64,000 bases of DNA from Myxococcaceae bacterium (GTDB lineage Bacteria; Myxococcota; Myxococcia; Myxococcales; Myxococcaceae): NCBI GenBank assembly GCA_016793095.1, contig JAEUJQ010000092.1, forward strand, positions 1 through 64,000, read 5' to 3'. The translations under genes and the position numbers were made by a program. Numbering within the stretch: position 1 is the first letter of the stretch; each line of letters begins with the position of its first letter. Under the pieces are notes generated by a model. That model was not told the origin of the DNA, searched no databases, and was given only the letters and a program-made list of their open reading frames with translations. This document shows, piece after piece, positions 19,159 through 27,563 of the stretch.

Positions 19159-20325
19159 ATGCTCAGAGCGGTCGTCTCTCTCATCTGTCTCGCGTCGCTG
19201 GGTTGTCGGCAACAGGTCTGCACGCCTGGAACGTCGGTGGCGTGCGTCGGGCCTGGTGGCTGCATGGGAGGGCAACGCTGTTCTGCGACTGGTGAGGCAT
19301 ACGAGGCGTGCGACTGCGGAACGGGCGGAGGCAGCGCGGCGGGTGGGAGTGCGGCGGGTGGGAGTGCGGCGGGTGGGAGTGCGGCGGGTGGGAATGCGGC
19401 AGGTGGGAATGCGGCGGGTGGCAGCGCGGCGGGTGGCAGCGCGGCGGGTGGGAGTGCGGCGGGTGGCAACGCGGCGGGTGGCAGCGCGGATGGTGGAACG
19501 ACAAACCCGTGCAGTGCGCTCACCCAGACAGGCTGCGCGGGAAGTCAGCGATGCCTCTTCAACCTGGACGACGGGGGCGCGTCCTGTGTTCCGCCCGGCA
19601 GCACTCCCCTGGGAGGAGCCTGTGGAGCTGACGGCGGTGATTCCTGCTCAGGGGCGAACGTCTGCCTGGGTGGTGCGTGTCGGCAGCTCTGTGAGGCTGC
19701 CACCGGGTGCGCGCAGAACGAGTTCTGCGATTTCGCAGATCGTCCGCTCGGCGTCTGCGAACCCTCGTGCAATCCCGTCTCCCAGGTTCGGCTGACTGAC
19801 GGGGCAGCGAGCTGCGGCGCGACGATCCTGACGCCCCAGCCCAACCGCGGCTGCTACGCCAGGGGCACGGTGGATGGGGGCGCCATCTTCGGTTGCGCGC
19901 CAGCAGGCATGGGTGGGCATGGCGTGCGAGCACAGTCGTTCGGGAATACCCCGTTCACCAACGGCTGCGCACCAGGCTTCCTGCCGATCTTCCCTGAGCC
20001 GGATGGCGGCCCGCGAGTCCTCTGTGCCGCGACGTGCACTGCCAAGCCCACGAGCGTTGCTTCATCGCAGGATGCTGGCGGTGTCGCTCCGTTCTCGTGC
20101 GCTGTGCGGGGTGCGGTGATGGCCGAATGCCGCTATTTCAGGTGGGTCGGTGGCGCCACCAGCGAGCCGTGGGGCGTGTGCTTCGACTATCGGGAGTACA
20201 GGTGGGACCACGACCGCAACGTGTCAACCCCCGACGTGCCGGTCCCGAGCTGTACGACACTGACCACAGCGCCGAGCGCCGACGGCGGAGCATCTCAGGC
20301 CTCAATCTGGGGCTGCGTCCCCTGA
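19159..20325 (+). CDS. Lipoprotein with AGGS stalk and Cys-rich domain
   Basis: 388 aa. A lipoprotein signal (MLRAVVSLICLASLGC) and a short Cys-rich segment (CTPGTSVACVGPGGCMGG) are followed by a repeat stalk of about 58 residues. A Cys-rich C-terminal domain follows with about 20 cysteines (CSALTQTGCAGSQRC, CDFADRPLGVC). This is the general form of myxobacterial adhesin-like or binding lipoproteins. No catalytic motif is seen. It sits between the NtrC-type regulator and the convergent AhpD-like gene. The start was chosen for the signal peptide; an in-frame ATG at 19123 adds only a non-hydrophobic leader. Confidence 0.75.
   Translation: MLRAVVSLICLASLGCRQQVCTPGTSVACVGPGGCMGGQRCSATGEAYEACDCGTGGGSAAGGSAAGGSAAGGSAAGGNAAGGNAAGGSAAGGSAAGGSAAGGNAAGGSADGGTTNPCSALTQTGCAGSQRCLFNLDDGGASCVPPGSTPLGGACGADGGDSCSGANVCLGGACRQLCEAATGCAQNEFCDFADRPLGVCEPSCNPVSQVRLTDGAASCGATILTPQPNRGCYARGTVDGGAIFGCAPAGMGGHGVRAQSFGNTPFTNGCAPGFLPIFPEPDGGPRVLCAATCTAKPTSVASSQDAGGVAPFSCAVRGAVMAECRYFRWVGGATSEPWGVCFDYREYRWDHDRNVSTPDVPVPSCTTLTTAPSADGGASQASIWGCVP
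19321..19497 (+). repeat. 15-bp tandem repeat encoding (GGSAA/GGNAA)n
   Basis: About twelve units of gcggcgggtgggagt type with Ser or Asn in the variable position. It encodes the flexible stalk of the lipoprotein. Confidence 0.92.
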
Positions 20326-20413
20326 GGCAGTACTCAGCCTTCTGGTTCCGCTCCGACACAATGAAGTCGTTCGGACTGCGACCAGCCGCTCCGACCGTCG
20401 CACCCGCACCTGA

Positions 20414-21370
20414 TCAGCCGCCCCACCGCGCCTCGTAGACGGCGTCGAGCCCAATCAGCGCCGCCGACATCGCACCAACGATGGTGAGCTCGTAGATCGC
20501 CTCGTCGCCGAACCCGGCGGTGCGCAGGCCGGCGACGTCGTCGTCGGTCATCCTGTAGGCGGCCGTCGCCAGCTTCGACAGGAACGGCTGGAGCGCCTCG
20601 GGAACCACCCCCGCCCCGGGTCGGGTCACCCCCCACTTCTGGGCGACGAAGGCGTCGACGGCGCGGCGCAGGTCGGGGCTGGTCACGCCCGGCGCAGAGA
20701 GCAGCCGGAGCCGGCCCGCCTCCGCCTCCTCAGGCCGCCTGACGCCGTCGGCGCCCACGACGAAGGGAACGCGGGCCGGCGCACCCTTCACGAACCGGCT
20801 CGCCAGGTTGAGGGCCTTCGCGAGTTTCACGAGCGCGGCGCCCTTCGGCCGCTCGAAGTCGAAGGCATCGGCGACACGGTTGATGAGGTTGTAGTGGAAG
20901 CCGACGTTCATCAACCCACGGAGCGCCGTGTCATCGATCCCCGCGCCCTGCACCGCGCGCACGAGCTCGGGGCTCACCTCGCGAGGCCGCAGCGTCGCCA
21001 CCTCGAGCAGGCTGAGCGCGGCACGCGTACGCTCTGGCACCGGCGCGGTCTTCCAGTCGGCCAGCACCGCGTCGACGGTGGCCTGCGGCAGGTTGAGCGC
21101 CGCGACCGCGGCGTGGGAGTCGATTCAGAAGCGACAACTGTTGAGGTGCGAGACGAAGGCGCTGAACAGCTCGGCGTGCCCCTTGTCCCAGCCGTCGAGC
21201 CCGCTGGAGCCACGGAAGATGTAGCCCACCAGGCGGCGCGAGAAGAGATCGGGGCGGTACGTGATGGCCAGCGGCGGCCCCGGGTACAGGCCGATGCGCG
21301 CCTTCATCAGGCGCAGGCCGAGCGAGAAGTACCAGGGCCGACGACCTCCCTCGAACAGGTTCACGCGCAT
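20414..21370 (-). CDS. AhpD-like peroxidase-related selenoprotein with in-frame UGA (Sec82)
   Basis: 319 codons read as one frame with a single TGA at 21125-21127 as residue 82. The context is E67-x11-C79-x2-[TGA]82-x3-H86, the AhpD catalytic motif E-x11-C-x2-C-x3-H with the resolving Cys replaced by UGA (HLNSCRF-U-IDSHAAVAALN). Sequence on both sides is typical carboxymuconolactone decarboxylase/AhpD: GHAELFSAFVS before, then DWKTAPVPERTRAALSLLE and NLINRVADAFDFERP after. A second, shorter CMD-like domain occupies about 225-318. The ATG at 21370 is preceded by ggag. A GGUC-loop hairpin lies 12 nt after the UGA. Reading it as two truncated genes or a nonsense pseudogene is possible but explains less. 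It would reduce peroxides with the CxxU redox pair. Confidence 0.85.
21099..21112 (-). promoter_or_regulatory. Candidate bacterial SECIS hairpin
   Basis: On the coding strand the sequence after the UGA reads, beginning at +13, GCCGC-GGUC-GCGGC: five perfect GC/CG pairs closing a GGUC tetraloop at +18 to +21. The E. coli fdhF SECIS has the same GGUC loop at almost the same distance from its UGA, where loop G and U contact SelB. No bulged U is evident in the stem. It lies within coding sequence, as bacterial SECIS elements do. Confidence 0.7.
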
Positions 21371-21828
21371 ACGGACTCCCTTACCTCACCCCCGCTCGAC
21401 GGCCTCTCCGTCGCGTCCAGCCGGTCGCGCCATGGTCCTGCTGGGGCCCTGGGGCTCCTGGCTGCCTCCAGCACGAGGGAGCGCGCGGCGCGGACCTGAC
21501 ATCGATCTCGCGGGTCGCCGATCTGCCGACAGGATTGGCCGACCCCGCGAGCCCGTCGCCGATCAGCCGGTTCAGCGTGATCCAGAACGGGTACGGCCAG
21601 CCGCCGATCGCGAAGTGGCCCGAGTTCGCTGCTGCCAGAGGGGCGCGAGTGGCTGCAGCGTCGACTGCGAGGCCTGGCGTCAGCCCCTCAGCATGGTGCG
21701 CCTCGGCGCGCCGAACGACCTTGAGCCGTGCTGAGTGCGGCCGGTCGGAGGCGCCTGGTGCTCGGTGATCTTCTCGCGAGAGACGGGGCTCGTCGTCGCG
21801 ACGCAGCACTTCTGTCAGGACTGACGCC
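21371..21828. other. 458-bp region without a convincing gene
   Basis: Open frames exist on both strands but show no recognisable start, codon bias or motif. The AhpD-like promoter should lie at the left edge (ggtgaggtaagggagtccgt precedes the ATG). A segment near 21540-21640 has fewer stops and could be the trace of a lost gene; nothing supports a specific call. Confidence 0.5.
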
Positions 21829-22383
21829 TCACACCCGCCGGCTCTCGATCATGAGCGCGCGTTCCTCCGCCTCGACGAACTCCGCGCCCAGCACCGACAT
21901 CACCACGCGGAAGGGCGCGGTCCGGCGCTCGGCGAAGACGCGCGTCTCGTGCGCGGCGATGAGCGCAGCCGCGTCGAGCGGGTAGCCGTAGACGCCGGTG
22001 CTGATGGCCGGAAACGCGAGGCTCGACAGCCCCAGCCGCTCGGCCTCGGCGAAGCAGGCGCGGTAGCAGCACGCCAGCGTCTCGGGCTCACCCTGCCCGC
22101 CTCCGAACCAGATCGGCCCCACCGTGTGCAGCACGTACTTCTGCGGCAACAGGAAGCCGCTGGTGACGCGCACCTCGCCGGGTGGACACCGCACTCCCGG
22201 CTCGACCTCGGGGAACTGCTGGCAGGCCGCGTACAGCTCGGGGCCCGCCGCGCGGTGGATCGCGCCGTCGACGCCGCCGCCCCCCGCCAGCGGAGCGTTC
22301 GCCGCGTTCACGATCGCATCCACGTCAAGCCCGACGATGGAGGCCTCGACCACCTCCACCGTCGTCGCGCGCCAGATCAGCAA
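21829..22383 (-). CDS. Macrodomain protein (O-acetyl-ADP-ribose deacetylase-like)
   Basis: 184 aa single macrodomain of MacroD/YmdB type. It shows the adenine/ribose-binding Asn and Gly loop (DAIVNAANAPLAGGGGVDGA), the catalytic-loop region IHRAAGPEL, VLHTVGPIW and the diphosphate loop FPAISTGVYGYP. Such enzymes remove ADP-ribose from glutamate/aspartate or deacetylate O-acetyl-ADP-ribose in the cytosol. The start ATG at 22383 lies 7 bp after the stop of the large upstream gene, so the two are probably co-transcribed. No NAD-dependent ADP-ribosyltransferase or sirtuin is adjacent. Confidence 0.93.
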   Translation of the reverse strand: MLIWRATTVEVVEASIVGLDVDAIVNAANAPLAGGGGVDGAIHRAAGPELYAACQQFPEVEPGVRCPPGEVRVTSGFLLPQKYVLHTVGPIWFGGGQGEPETLACCYRACFAEAERLGLSSLAFPAISTGVYGYPLDAAALIAAHETRVFAERRTAPFRVVMSVLGAEFVEAEERALMIESRRV

Positions 22384-22390
22384 CGACGCC

Positions 22391-24232
22391 TCACTGCACC
22401 TCGCTCGCGTCCACCGCGGTCGCGATGACCTTGATGTTCACGAAGCGGCTCGAGTCGACGATGCCGTTGACGACGCGGTTGGTGACGGCCGGCGGAGAGT
22501 AGTACTCGGTCTTGCCCGGGTCCGACACCATCGCGCCGCGCGCAGCCGTCAGCTCGTCCTGGATGTTCTTGCGCATCCACCCGGTCGCGTAGTCGTTGCG
22601 CTTCTCGGCGTCCATGTTCGCCACCCGCGGCAGCTGCGCGAGGCCGTTCGGCACCTTGCCCATCAGCTCCTTCGCGAGCCCCATGAGCTGCGGGTTCACC
22701 GTGCCGCCCGGCGCGAAGTCCTCGGCCTTGCCGCCGAGGCCCACGTAGAGGGTCGCGGTCGTCTTCTGCGTCCACTCGGGCAGCTTCGCCGGGTCGGTCG
22801 GCGCGCGGGCGATCGCCTCGGCCGCCATGATCTCCTGCAGGAGCGGGGTCGCCAGCTTCATGAACTCCTGATCGCCGATGCCCATGCGCTGCTGCACGAC
22901 CGGCTTGAACGCGAGGATCGACGCCGCGCTCACGACGCCGCCCACTTCCTTGAAGGGCGCGTACGTCTCGGCGAAGTTCTTCACGAGATCAGCCGTCGTC
23001 TCCGGCTTCCACGCGAGCGACTTGCCGACCGGCAGCGGCTCGTAACCCTGGTAGCGCCCGGCCTTGAGCGAGCCGTCGAAGCGCGCCGCCTGGTAGGCGT
23101 CGTACTCGGCCTTCGTGGGGATCTTGATGTCCTGTGGCTTGAGCCCTTCCTTCTTCCACAGCGGCTCGAAGTTCGTCTCGTCCGCGGCGGTGAACTCGCG
23201 GCCGTTGGCGGCCTTGAACTTGTCCTTGAAGGCCGTCCACAGCTTCGCGCCCTCGTCCGCGCCGAACAGCTCCTTGAACGAGTTCTCGTTGTGCGGAACG
23301 TTGAGGCCGATGTTGGTGACGATCGTCTTGTGCTCGGCGCAGTACGTGTGCCAGCTCGGGTCGTTCTTCAGGTACGCCTCGTCCTTGATCCAGTCGCGGT
23401 AGAACATCAGCGTGGTGTTGAGGTCGACGGTGCGGAACGGATCGTTCTTGTAGTCCGGCGGGAACTTCACGCCGTGGTTCAGCACGCTGTCCGCCGCGAG
23501 CATGTTCTTGTTCAACGTGGCCTGCCGCGTGCCGGCCAGCGAGATCACCTGGACATTGGCGGGGTAGCCTTTCACCTCCCACGTCTTCCCGTGGTACGTC
23601 TCAGGCGAGTTCGTCGTCTTGCCGCCGCCGACGTACGCGCCGGTGTGGGTGTTGCCCATCTCGGTCTTGAGCATGGTGTCGCCGAGCTCCTTGATGGAGC
23701 CGGTGTGCTTCTCGGGCTTGATGTACGCGACGAGCGTGAAGATGGGATCGTTCGGGCCGAGGTTCGACTTCTTGCGGATCAGGTCGTCCATCGCCTTGTT
23801 GCCGGCAGGATCGTTGTCCTTCACCGGGACGAGGTGCATGCCGAACTTGCCGTTGCCCAGGTCGTACTGCATGTCGCGAACGGTGAACTCCTTGCCGTTC
23901 GGCAGCTTCACCGAGGTCGCACCGAAGTTCTCGGCAGCGATCCCCTTGAACGCACCAGCCAGCACCTCGGGCTTCAACTTCGCGCCCTCGAACGTCGCCG
24001 TGCCCTTCTTGTGCATGGGCGCGCTCTTCGGGATCTGCACGCGATTCACCATGCCGTCGGGGTCGTTGCGGCCCACCCGGCCACCGCCCGTGCCCCGTGG
24101 GCCCCAGCCCTGAGGAGCAGCCGGCGTCGCAGGCGTCGGCGTGGTGTTCGCTGTCGATGTGGTGGAGGTCGTGGACGTGGTGGAGTTCGTCTGCGGCGTG
24201 GTGACGCGGTTGTTGGAGATCGGACCAGGCAT
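22391..24232 (-). CDS. Large unrecognised protein, possibly a permuted NlpC/P60-like cysteine peptidase
   Basis: 613 aa. The first 45 residues are Thr/Ser/Pro-rich (TTSTTSTTST), with no signal peptide. The body has unusually low Arg and high Lys/Asn for this genome (KKSNLGPNDPIF, YKNDPFRTVDLN). I recognise no family. A His in HTGAYVGGGKTT (about 197) and a Cys in HTYCAEHKTIV (about 297) occur in the order seen in permuted NlpC/LRAT peptidases, a weak hint. The neighbouring upstream gene is also an NlpC-like protein without a signal peptide. Its base use stays GC-rich, but amino-acid use differs from the housekeeping genes, consistent with a secreted or phage-derived effector. The function is not established. 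Confidence 0.8.
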   Translation of the reverse strand: MPGPISNNRVTTPQTNSTTSTTSTTSTANTTPTPATPAAPQGWGPRGTGGGRVGRNDPDGMVNRVQIPKSAPMHKKGTATFEGAKLKPEVLAGAFKGIAAENFGATSVKLPNGKEFTVRDMQYDLGNGKFGMHLVPVKDNDPAGNKAMDDLIRKKSNLGPNDPIFTLVAYIKPEKHTGSIKELGDTMLKTEMGNTHTGAYVGGGKTTNSPETYHGKTWEVKGYPANVQVISLAGTRQATLNKNMLAADSVLNHGVKFPPDYKNDPFRTVDLNTTLMFYRDWIKDEAYLKNDPSWHTYCAEHKTIVTNIGLNVPHNENSFKELFGADEGAKLWTAFKDKFKAANGREFTAADETNFEPLWKKEGLKPQDIKIPTKAEYDAYQAARFDGSLKAGRYQGYEPLPVGKSLAWKPETTADLVKNFAETYAPFKEVGGVVSAASILAFKPVVQQRMGIGDQEFMKLATPLLQEIMAAEAIARAPTDPAKLPEWTQKTTATLYVGLGGKAEDFAPGGTVNPQLMGLAKELMGKVPNGLAQLPRVANMDAEKRNDYATGWMRKNIQDELTAARGAMVSDPGKTEYYSPPAVTNRVVNGIVDSSRFVNIKVIATAVDASEVQ

Positions 24233-24417
24233 CGGCTGGGTACCCCTCGACGACGACGAGTGAGAACGACGGAAGGCCGATGGTCATACACCCGACCCCA
24301 CGGCCCTGCGCAGCGGCAAGCGACGATTCTGCCGCGTCACGTCACCGCGTGTCGAACCCTTCGGACTCTGTGGGCGTTCGGGCCGGCTGGGAGCTCGTGC
24401 TGACGCACGCGAAAACA

Positions 24418-24464
24418 GCGAGTCCTGCAGTTCGTTGCCTGGAGCAACGTTCTGCAGGACTCGC
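24418..24464 (-). terminator. Strong intrinsic terminator downstream of the NlpC gene
   Basis: Arms GCGAGTCCTGCAG and CTGCAGGACTCGC (13 bp, perfect) enclose a TT/TT mismatch, then a second perfect 6-bp arm pair CGTTGC/GCAACG around loop CTGGA. On the minus strand the stem is followed by TGTTTTCG, the short U-run of an intrinsic terminator. It starts 18 bp after the NlpC stop. It separates this gene from the large unrecognised gene, which begins at 24232. Confidence 0.88.
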
Positions 24465-24481
24465 GAGGTGACGACCGGAGC

Positions 24482-25135
24482 TCAGGACAGGCCGGGGATG
24501 GTGCCGGCGCGCGTCCAGCCGCGGCCTTCCGCGCTGAAGATGCCGACGCCGAAGCGGCGACCACGCGCCTCGATCGTCCGCCCGTCACCGAGCGAGATGG
24601 CGATGTGGTTCGGGCTGCCCGAGCGGAACAACAGCGCGCCCGGCGTGCGCAGCGCTTCCTCGACCGACATCGGCCGCGCAGCGTTGATCTGGTTGATGCT
24701 GCCGTCCGGCACGGTGACCCCCGCGCGACGGGCGGCCCACTCGACCAGCTCGGAGCAATCGAAGGCCCGGGGGTTCGGGTCGTTCGGGCTCGCCTCGGCG
24801 CCGAAGACGTACGACTTGCCCTGCTGCCCCAGCGCGTTCCACAGGAACTCCTGGGTCGTGCCGGTGCCTCTGCCGTTGGGCGGCTGCACGGGTGGTGAGG
24901 TGCCGTCGACGCGCGGCGGCGGAGCGTCGAACCCCGACAAGCCGAGTGCGCCTGCCGTGGCGGGGCCGGCGATTCCGTCAACCTTGAGCCCACGCGCCTG
25001 CTGAAAAGCGCGCACGGCACGCTGCGTCTGCGAGCCGAAGTCGCCGTCGAGTGGGCCGGGGCTGAAGCCAGCGTCGAGGAGCTTCTGCTGGAGGGAGAGA
25101 ACGTTCTGTCCGGAGCTTCCGATGCGCAGGTTCAT
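24482..25135 (-). CDS. Peptidoglycan-binding / NlpC-P60 endopeptidase protein
   Basis: 217 aa. Residues 1-66 are a PG_binding_1 domain (VLSLQQKLLDAGFSPGPLDGDFG, FQQARGLKVDGIAG). After a Pro-rich linker, residues 95-217 form an NlpC/P60 domain with catalytic Cys in FDCSELVEWA and His in NHIAISLGDGRTIEA. It should cleave the D-Glu-DAP bond or a related peptide bond in murein. No signal peptide is present, which is odd for a wall hydrolase: it may be released by a non-Sec route, act on lysis, or be an effector. An intrinsic terminator follows. Confidence 0.9.
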   Translation of the reverse strand: MNLRIGSSGQNVLSLQQKLLDAGFSPGPLDGDFGSQTQRAVRAFQQARGLKVDGIAGPATAGALGLSGFDAPPPRVDGTSPPVQPPNGRGTGTTQEFLWNALGQQGKSYVFGAEASPNDPNPRAFDCSELVEWAARRAGVTVPDGSINQINAARPMSVEEALRTPGALLFRSGSPNHIAISLGDGRTIEARGRRFGVGIFSAEGRGWTRAGTIPGLS

Positions 25136-25240
25136 GTCCTCATTGTCGCGGGCATCGGCGAGATCGCGCTGTCTGATTTCGCGAACATCGTTTACTGGGG
25201 TCCGCTCCTTCGGCAGAGCGCGCTACCTGGACCCACATCG

Positions 25241-26434
25241 TCACCGTGGACGAATCAACAACATGGCGATGACGAGCGTCTGCGCACCCACGGTCGCCAC
25301 GCCCATGGATTCTCCGAGCGTGAGAATCTTCGAGCCCGCGAGGGCCGCGATCGCCATGGGCACGAAGGCCGCCGGCACCGCCCCCAGCTGGTAGGCGAGC
25401 CCCACTGCGCGCGCGCGGACGGCCGTGGGGAAGAGCGAGGTCAGCAGCAGCGGCGTCGTGCCAGAGGAGCCCGCACCGAAGACACCTCCCGCGAAAGCGC
25501 CGACGGCGAGCATCGCCGGCTCCGCGCCCAGGTACAGGGGCGTGGCGACGATCATGAGCCCGGCCGCGAGGCCAACCGCGAGCGGAACGCCCTTCCTCAT
25601 CGCCAGGGCTCCGCAGGCAGCGGCGCCCACCAGCATGCCCACGTTGAAGAGCGCGACGTGCCACGACACCTGCGGCAGCGTCTGGCCAAGAGTGTCCTGC
25701 AGCAGCACCGCGTACGTGCCCGTCAACGCGTAGTAGCCGCAGAAGCCAGCCGCGAGGAAGCCCGCGCTCCACACGAGCCGGCGCAGCACTCCAGGCGTCG
25801 AGGCGAGGTCGCGCCACGAAGCACGAGGGGGCGACTCGCGGCGCGACGTGCTCCACGCTTCGCTCTCGGGCACGAAGGCCCGGATCGGAAGGACCAGCAA
25901 GGCCGGCAACGCCGCGATCAGGAAGAGCGCCCGCCAGCCCCAGGTCGGCACGACCGCCCCGGCGACGAGCCCCGCCAACAGGTAGCCGATGGCCCAGCTC
26001 CCCTGCAGCACGCCCGACGCGAGGCCGCGCGTGCGCTCGGGCCAGTTCTCCATCGCGAGGGTCGCGCCGGCGGTCCACTCCGCGCCCATGCCGAAGCCGA
26101 ACAGCGCGCGCAACGCCAGCACCCAACCGAACGACGGCGCGAGCGAGACGAGCCCGTCGCAGACGGCGAACCAGGCGATGGAGATCATCAGCGGCCACTT
26201 CCGGCCGAAGCGATCCGCGGCCCAACCGGCGACCATCGCGCCGAGCAGCCGTGTGAGCAGCGTGAGGGCGATGGAGCCCGCCGTCGCGACGTACGTCTCG
26301 CCGAACTCCGCGGCGATCTGCTTCATCACCAGCAGGAAGATGGTGAAGTCGAACGCGTCGAGCACCCAGCCGAGCCACGCAGCGACGAAGCTGGCCCACT
26401 GGCCCCGGCTCGGCTCTCTCCACCAGGCGGTCAC
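25241..26434 (-). CDS. MFS transporter, sialate/lactate (SHS) subfamily-like
   Basis: 397 aa, about twelve membrane helices. It shows the MFS motif between TM2 and TM3 (GWAADRFGRKWPL) and an early LDAFDFTIF motif typical of the sialate:H+ symporter and JEN lactate/pyruvate permease group. A central hydrophilic loop lies near residues 185-215. It probably imports a monocarboxylate or sugar acid with protons across the inner membrane. It starts 14 bp downstream of the hydrolase stop, so the two form an operon. The substrate is inferred only at subfamily level. Confidence 0.85.
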   Translation of the reverse strand: MTAWWREPSRGQWASFVAAWLGWVLDAFDFTIFLLVMKQIAAEFGETYVATAGSIALTLLTRLLGAMVAGWAADRFGRKWPLMISIAWFAVCDGLVSLAPSFGWVLALRALFGFGMGAEWTAGATLAMENWPERTRGLASGVLQGSWAIGYLLAGLVAGAVVPTWGWRALFLIAALPALLVLPIRAFVPESEAWSTSRRESPPRASWRDLASTPGVLRRLVWSAGFLAAGFCGYYALTGTYAVLLQDTLGQTLPQVSWHVALFNVGMLVGAAACGALAMRKGVPLAVGLAAGLMIVATPLYLGAEPAMLAVGAFAGGVFGAGSSGTTPLLLTSLFPTAVRARAVGLAYQLGAVPAAFVPMAIAALAGSKILTLGESMGVATVGAQTLVIAMLLIRPR

Positions 26435-26448
26435 GAGCCGCCCTTCGC

Positions 26449-27297
26449 TCAGCTTCCGCTGGCGGCGTCAACCGGGTCGATCGCCTCGTCGAACCACCGC
26501 TCGATGCGCGCCCACGACTCCCGCACCAGCAGCACGTCGATGTGGCCGACCCCCTCGAGCGGCACCAGCGCGCCACGTCTGGTGTTGGCCAGAATGCGCT
26601 GGGAGTGCGAGGGATCGATGAAGGTGTCCTTCGTGCCGTGGAGCAGCAGCACGGGTGCCTCGATCGCGGCGGCGTCGCGCGCGGGTGAGATCTGCGAGAG
26701 CTCGAAGCCCGCCTCGCGCTCGGCCAGCGTGACCGCCTGCGCGAAGACGTCGTCCGAGAAGAAGACCGGGCGGTGTTCGGCGACGATGGTGGGCAGATCG
26801 CTGAACGACGCGCCGGCGACCACCCCGACGACCCGCCGATCACGCGCGCCCGTCTGCAGCGCGACCGCCGCGCCGAGCGATTCACCGATGAGGATGACGC
26901 GGGTGGCCTGCAGCAGGTCGAGCCCACGCTTCAGATCGTCCACCTCGCGGAACCCGTAGGTGGTGCGCTCACCCTGCGACCGGCCATGGGCCCGTTGGTC
27001 GTACGCGAGCACGCGGTAGCCCCGGCTGGTGAAGCGGGCCGCCTCGCCCGCGAAGTGCTGGCGGTTGATGTCCTTCCCGTGCACGAGCACCACGAGACCT
27101 CTCGGCGTCGTGTCGGCGCGCGGCTCGAAGAGCCACCCGCGCAACGTCAGGCCGTCAGCGGTCCTCCACTCGAGCTCCCGGTGCGGCAGGGGCGCCTGCC
27201 CGACGATGGGCACGCGCATCGGGCGTGTGAGGGCGGCAGCGCCGAGCGTGGCGCAGCTGGAGAGGATCGTGACGAGGCCGGGAGCCAGGAGACGCAT
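26449..27297 (-). CDS. Alpha/beta hydrolase, membrane-anchored or lipoprotein
   Basis: 282 aa from the ATG at 27297 (MRLLAPGLVTILSSCATLGA), giving a signal with a possible lipobox SSC. The hydrolase domain has VLVHGKDINRQHF, the nucleophile elbow GESLGA (Ser), an Asp in HGTKDTFID and a His in GVGHIDVLL: a full Ser-Asp-His triad. It resembles serine aminopeptidase S33/BAAT-like esterases of the YqkD/FrsA type. A longer frame to 27498 adds low-complexity residues and is rejected. It is first of two genes with the MFS transporter. The substrate is unknown; a link to the transporter's cargo is speculative. Confidence 0.85.
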   Translation of the reverse strand: MRLLAPGLVTILSSCATLGAAALTRPMRVPIVGQAPLPHRELEWRTADGLTLRGWLFEPRADTTPRGLVVLVHGKDINRQHFAGEAARFTSRGYRVLAYDQRAHGRSQGERTTYGFREVDDLKRGLDLLQATRVILIGESLGAAVALQTGARDRRVVGVVAGASFSDLPTIVAEHRPVFFSDDVFAQAVTLAEREAGFELSQISPARDAAAIEAPVLLLHGTKDTFIDPSHSQRILANTRRGALVPLEGVGHIDVLLVRESWARIERWFDEAIDPVDAASGS

Positions 27298-27563
27298 GGG
27301 CCGGCGATTCAGCAAGCCGAAGGCCAGCCTCAACACGGCGCAAACGGGCGACGGGGTGCGCACCACCCTGCGCAGCCCGCGGGCATCGACCGCTGCCGGC
27401 CCTCCTGGCGACGACGAGCCCCAGGGACCTCCGTTCCCGCGCGCGCGGGAGGCAGCGGTGGGGCTCACCGGGAAGCGCGTGGCGCGACGGGAGGGCAACA
27501 GGCCGACCTGCGAGACGCTGACCGCGAGGCGAACCGTGGCTCGAGTCGGTTACCCTGCCGCTC

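Noticed and set aside
20414-21127. Treating the AhpD-like gene as a nonsense pseudogene or as two genes
   Set aside because: A random stop would not be expected exactly at the CxxC position with intact coding on both sides and a GGUC hairpin; kept only as the alternative to exclude.
21371-21828. Open frames between the AhpD-like gene and the macrodomain gene
   Set aside because: No start, motif or codon bias; frames on both strands are equally open.
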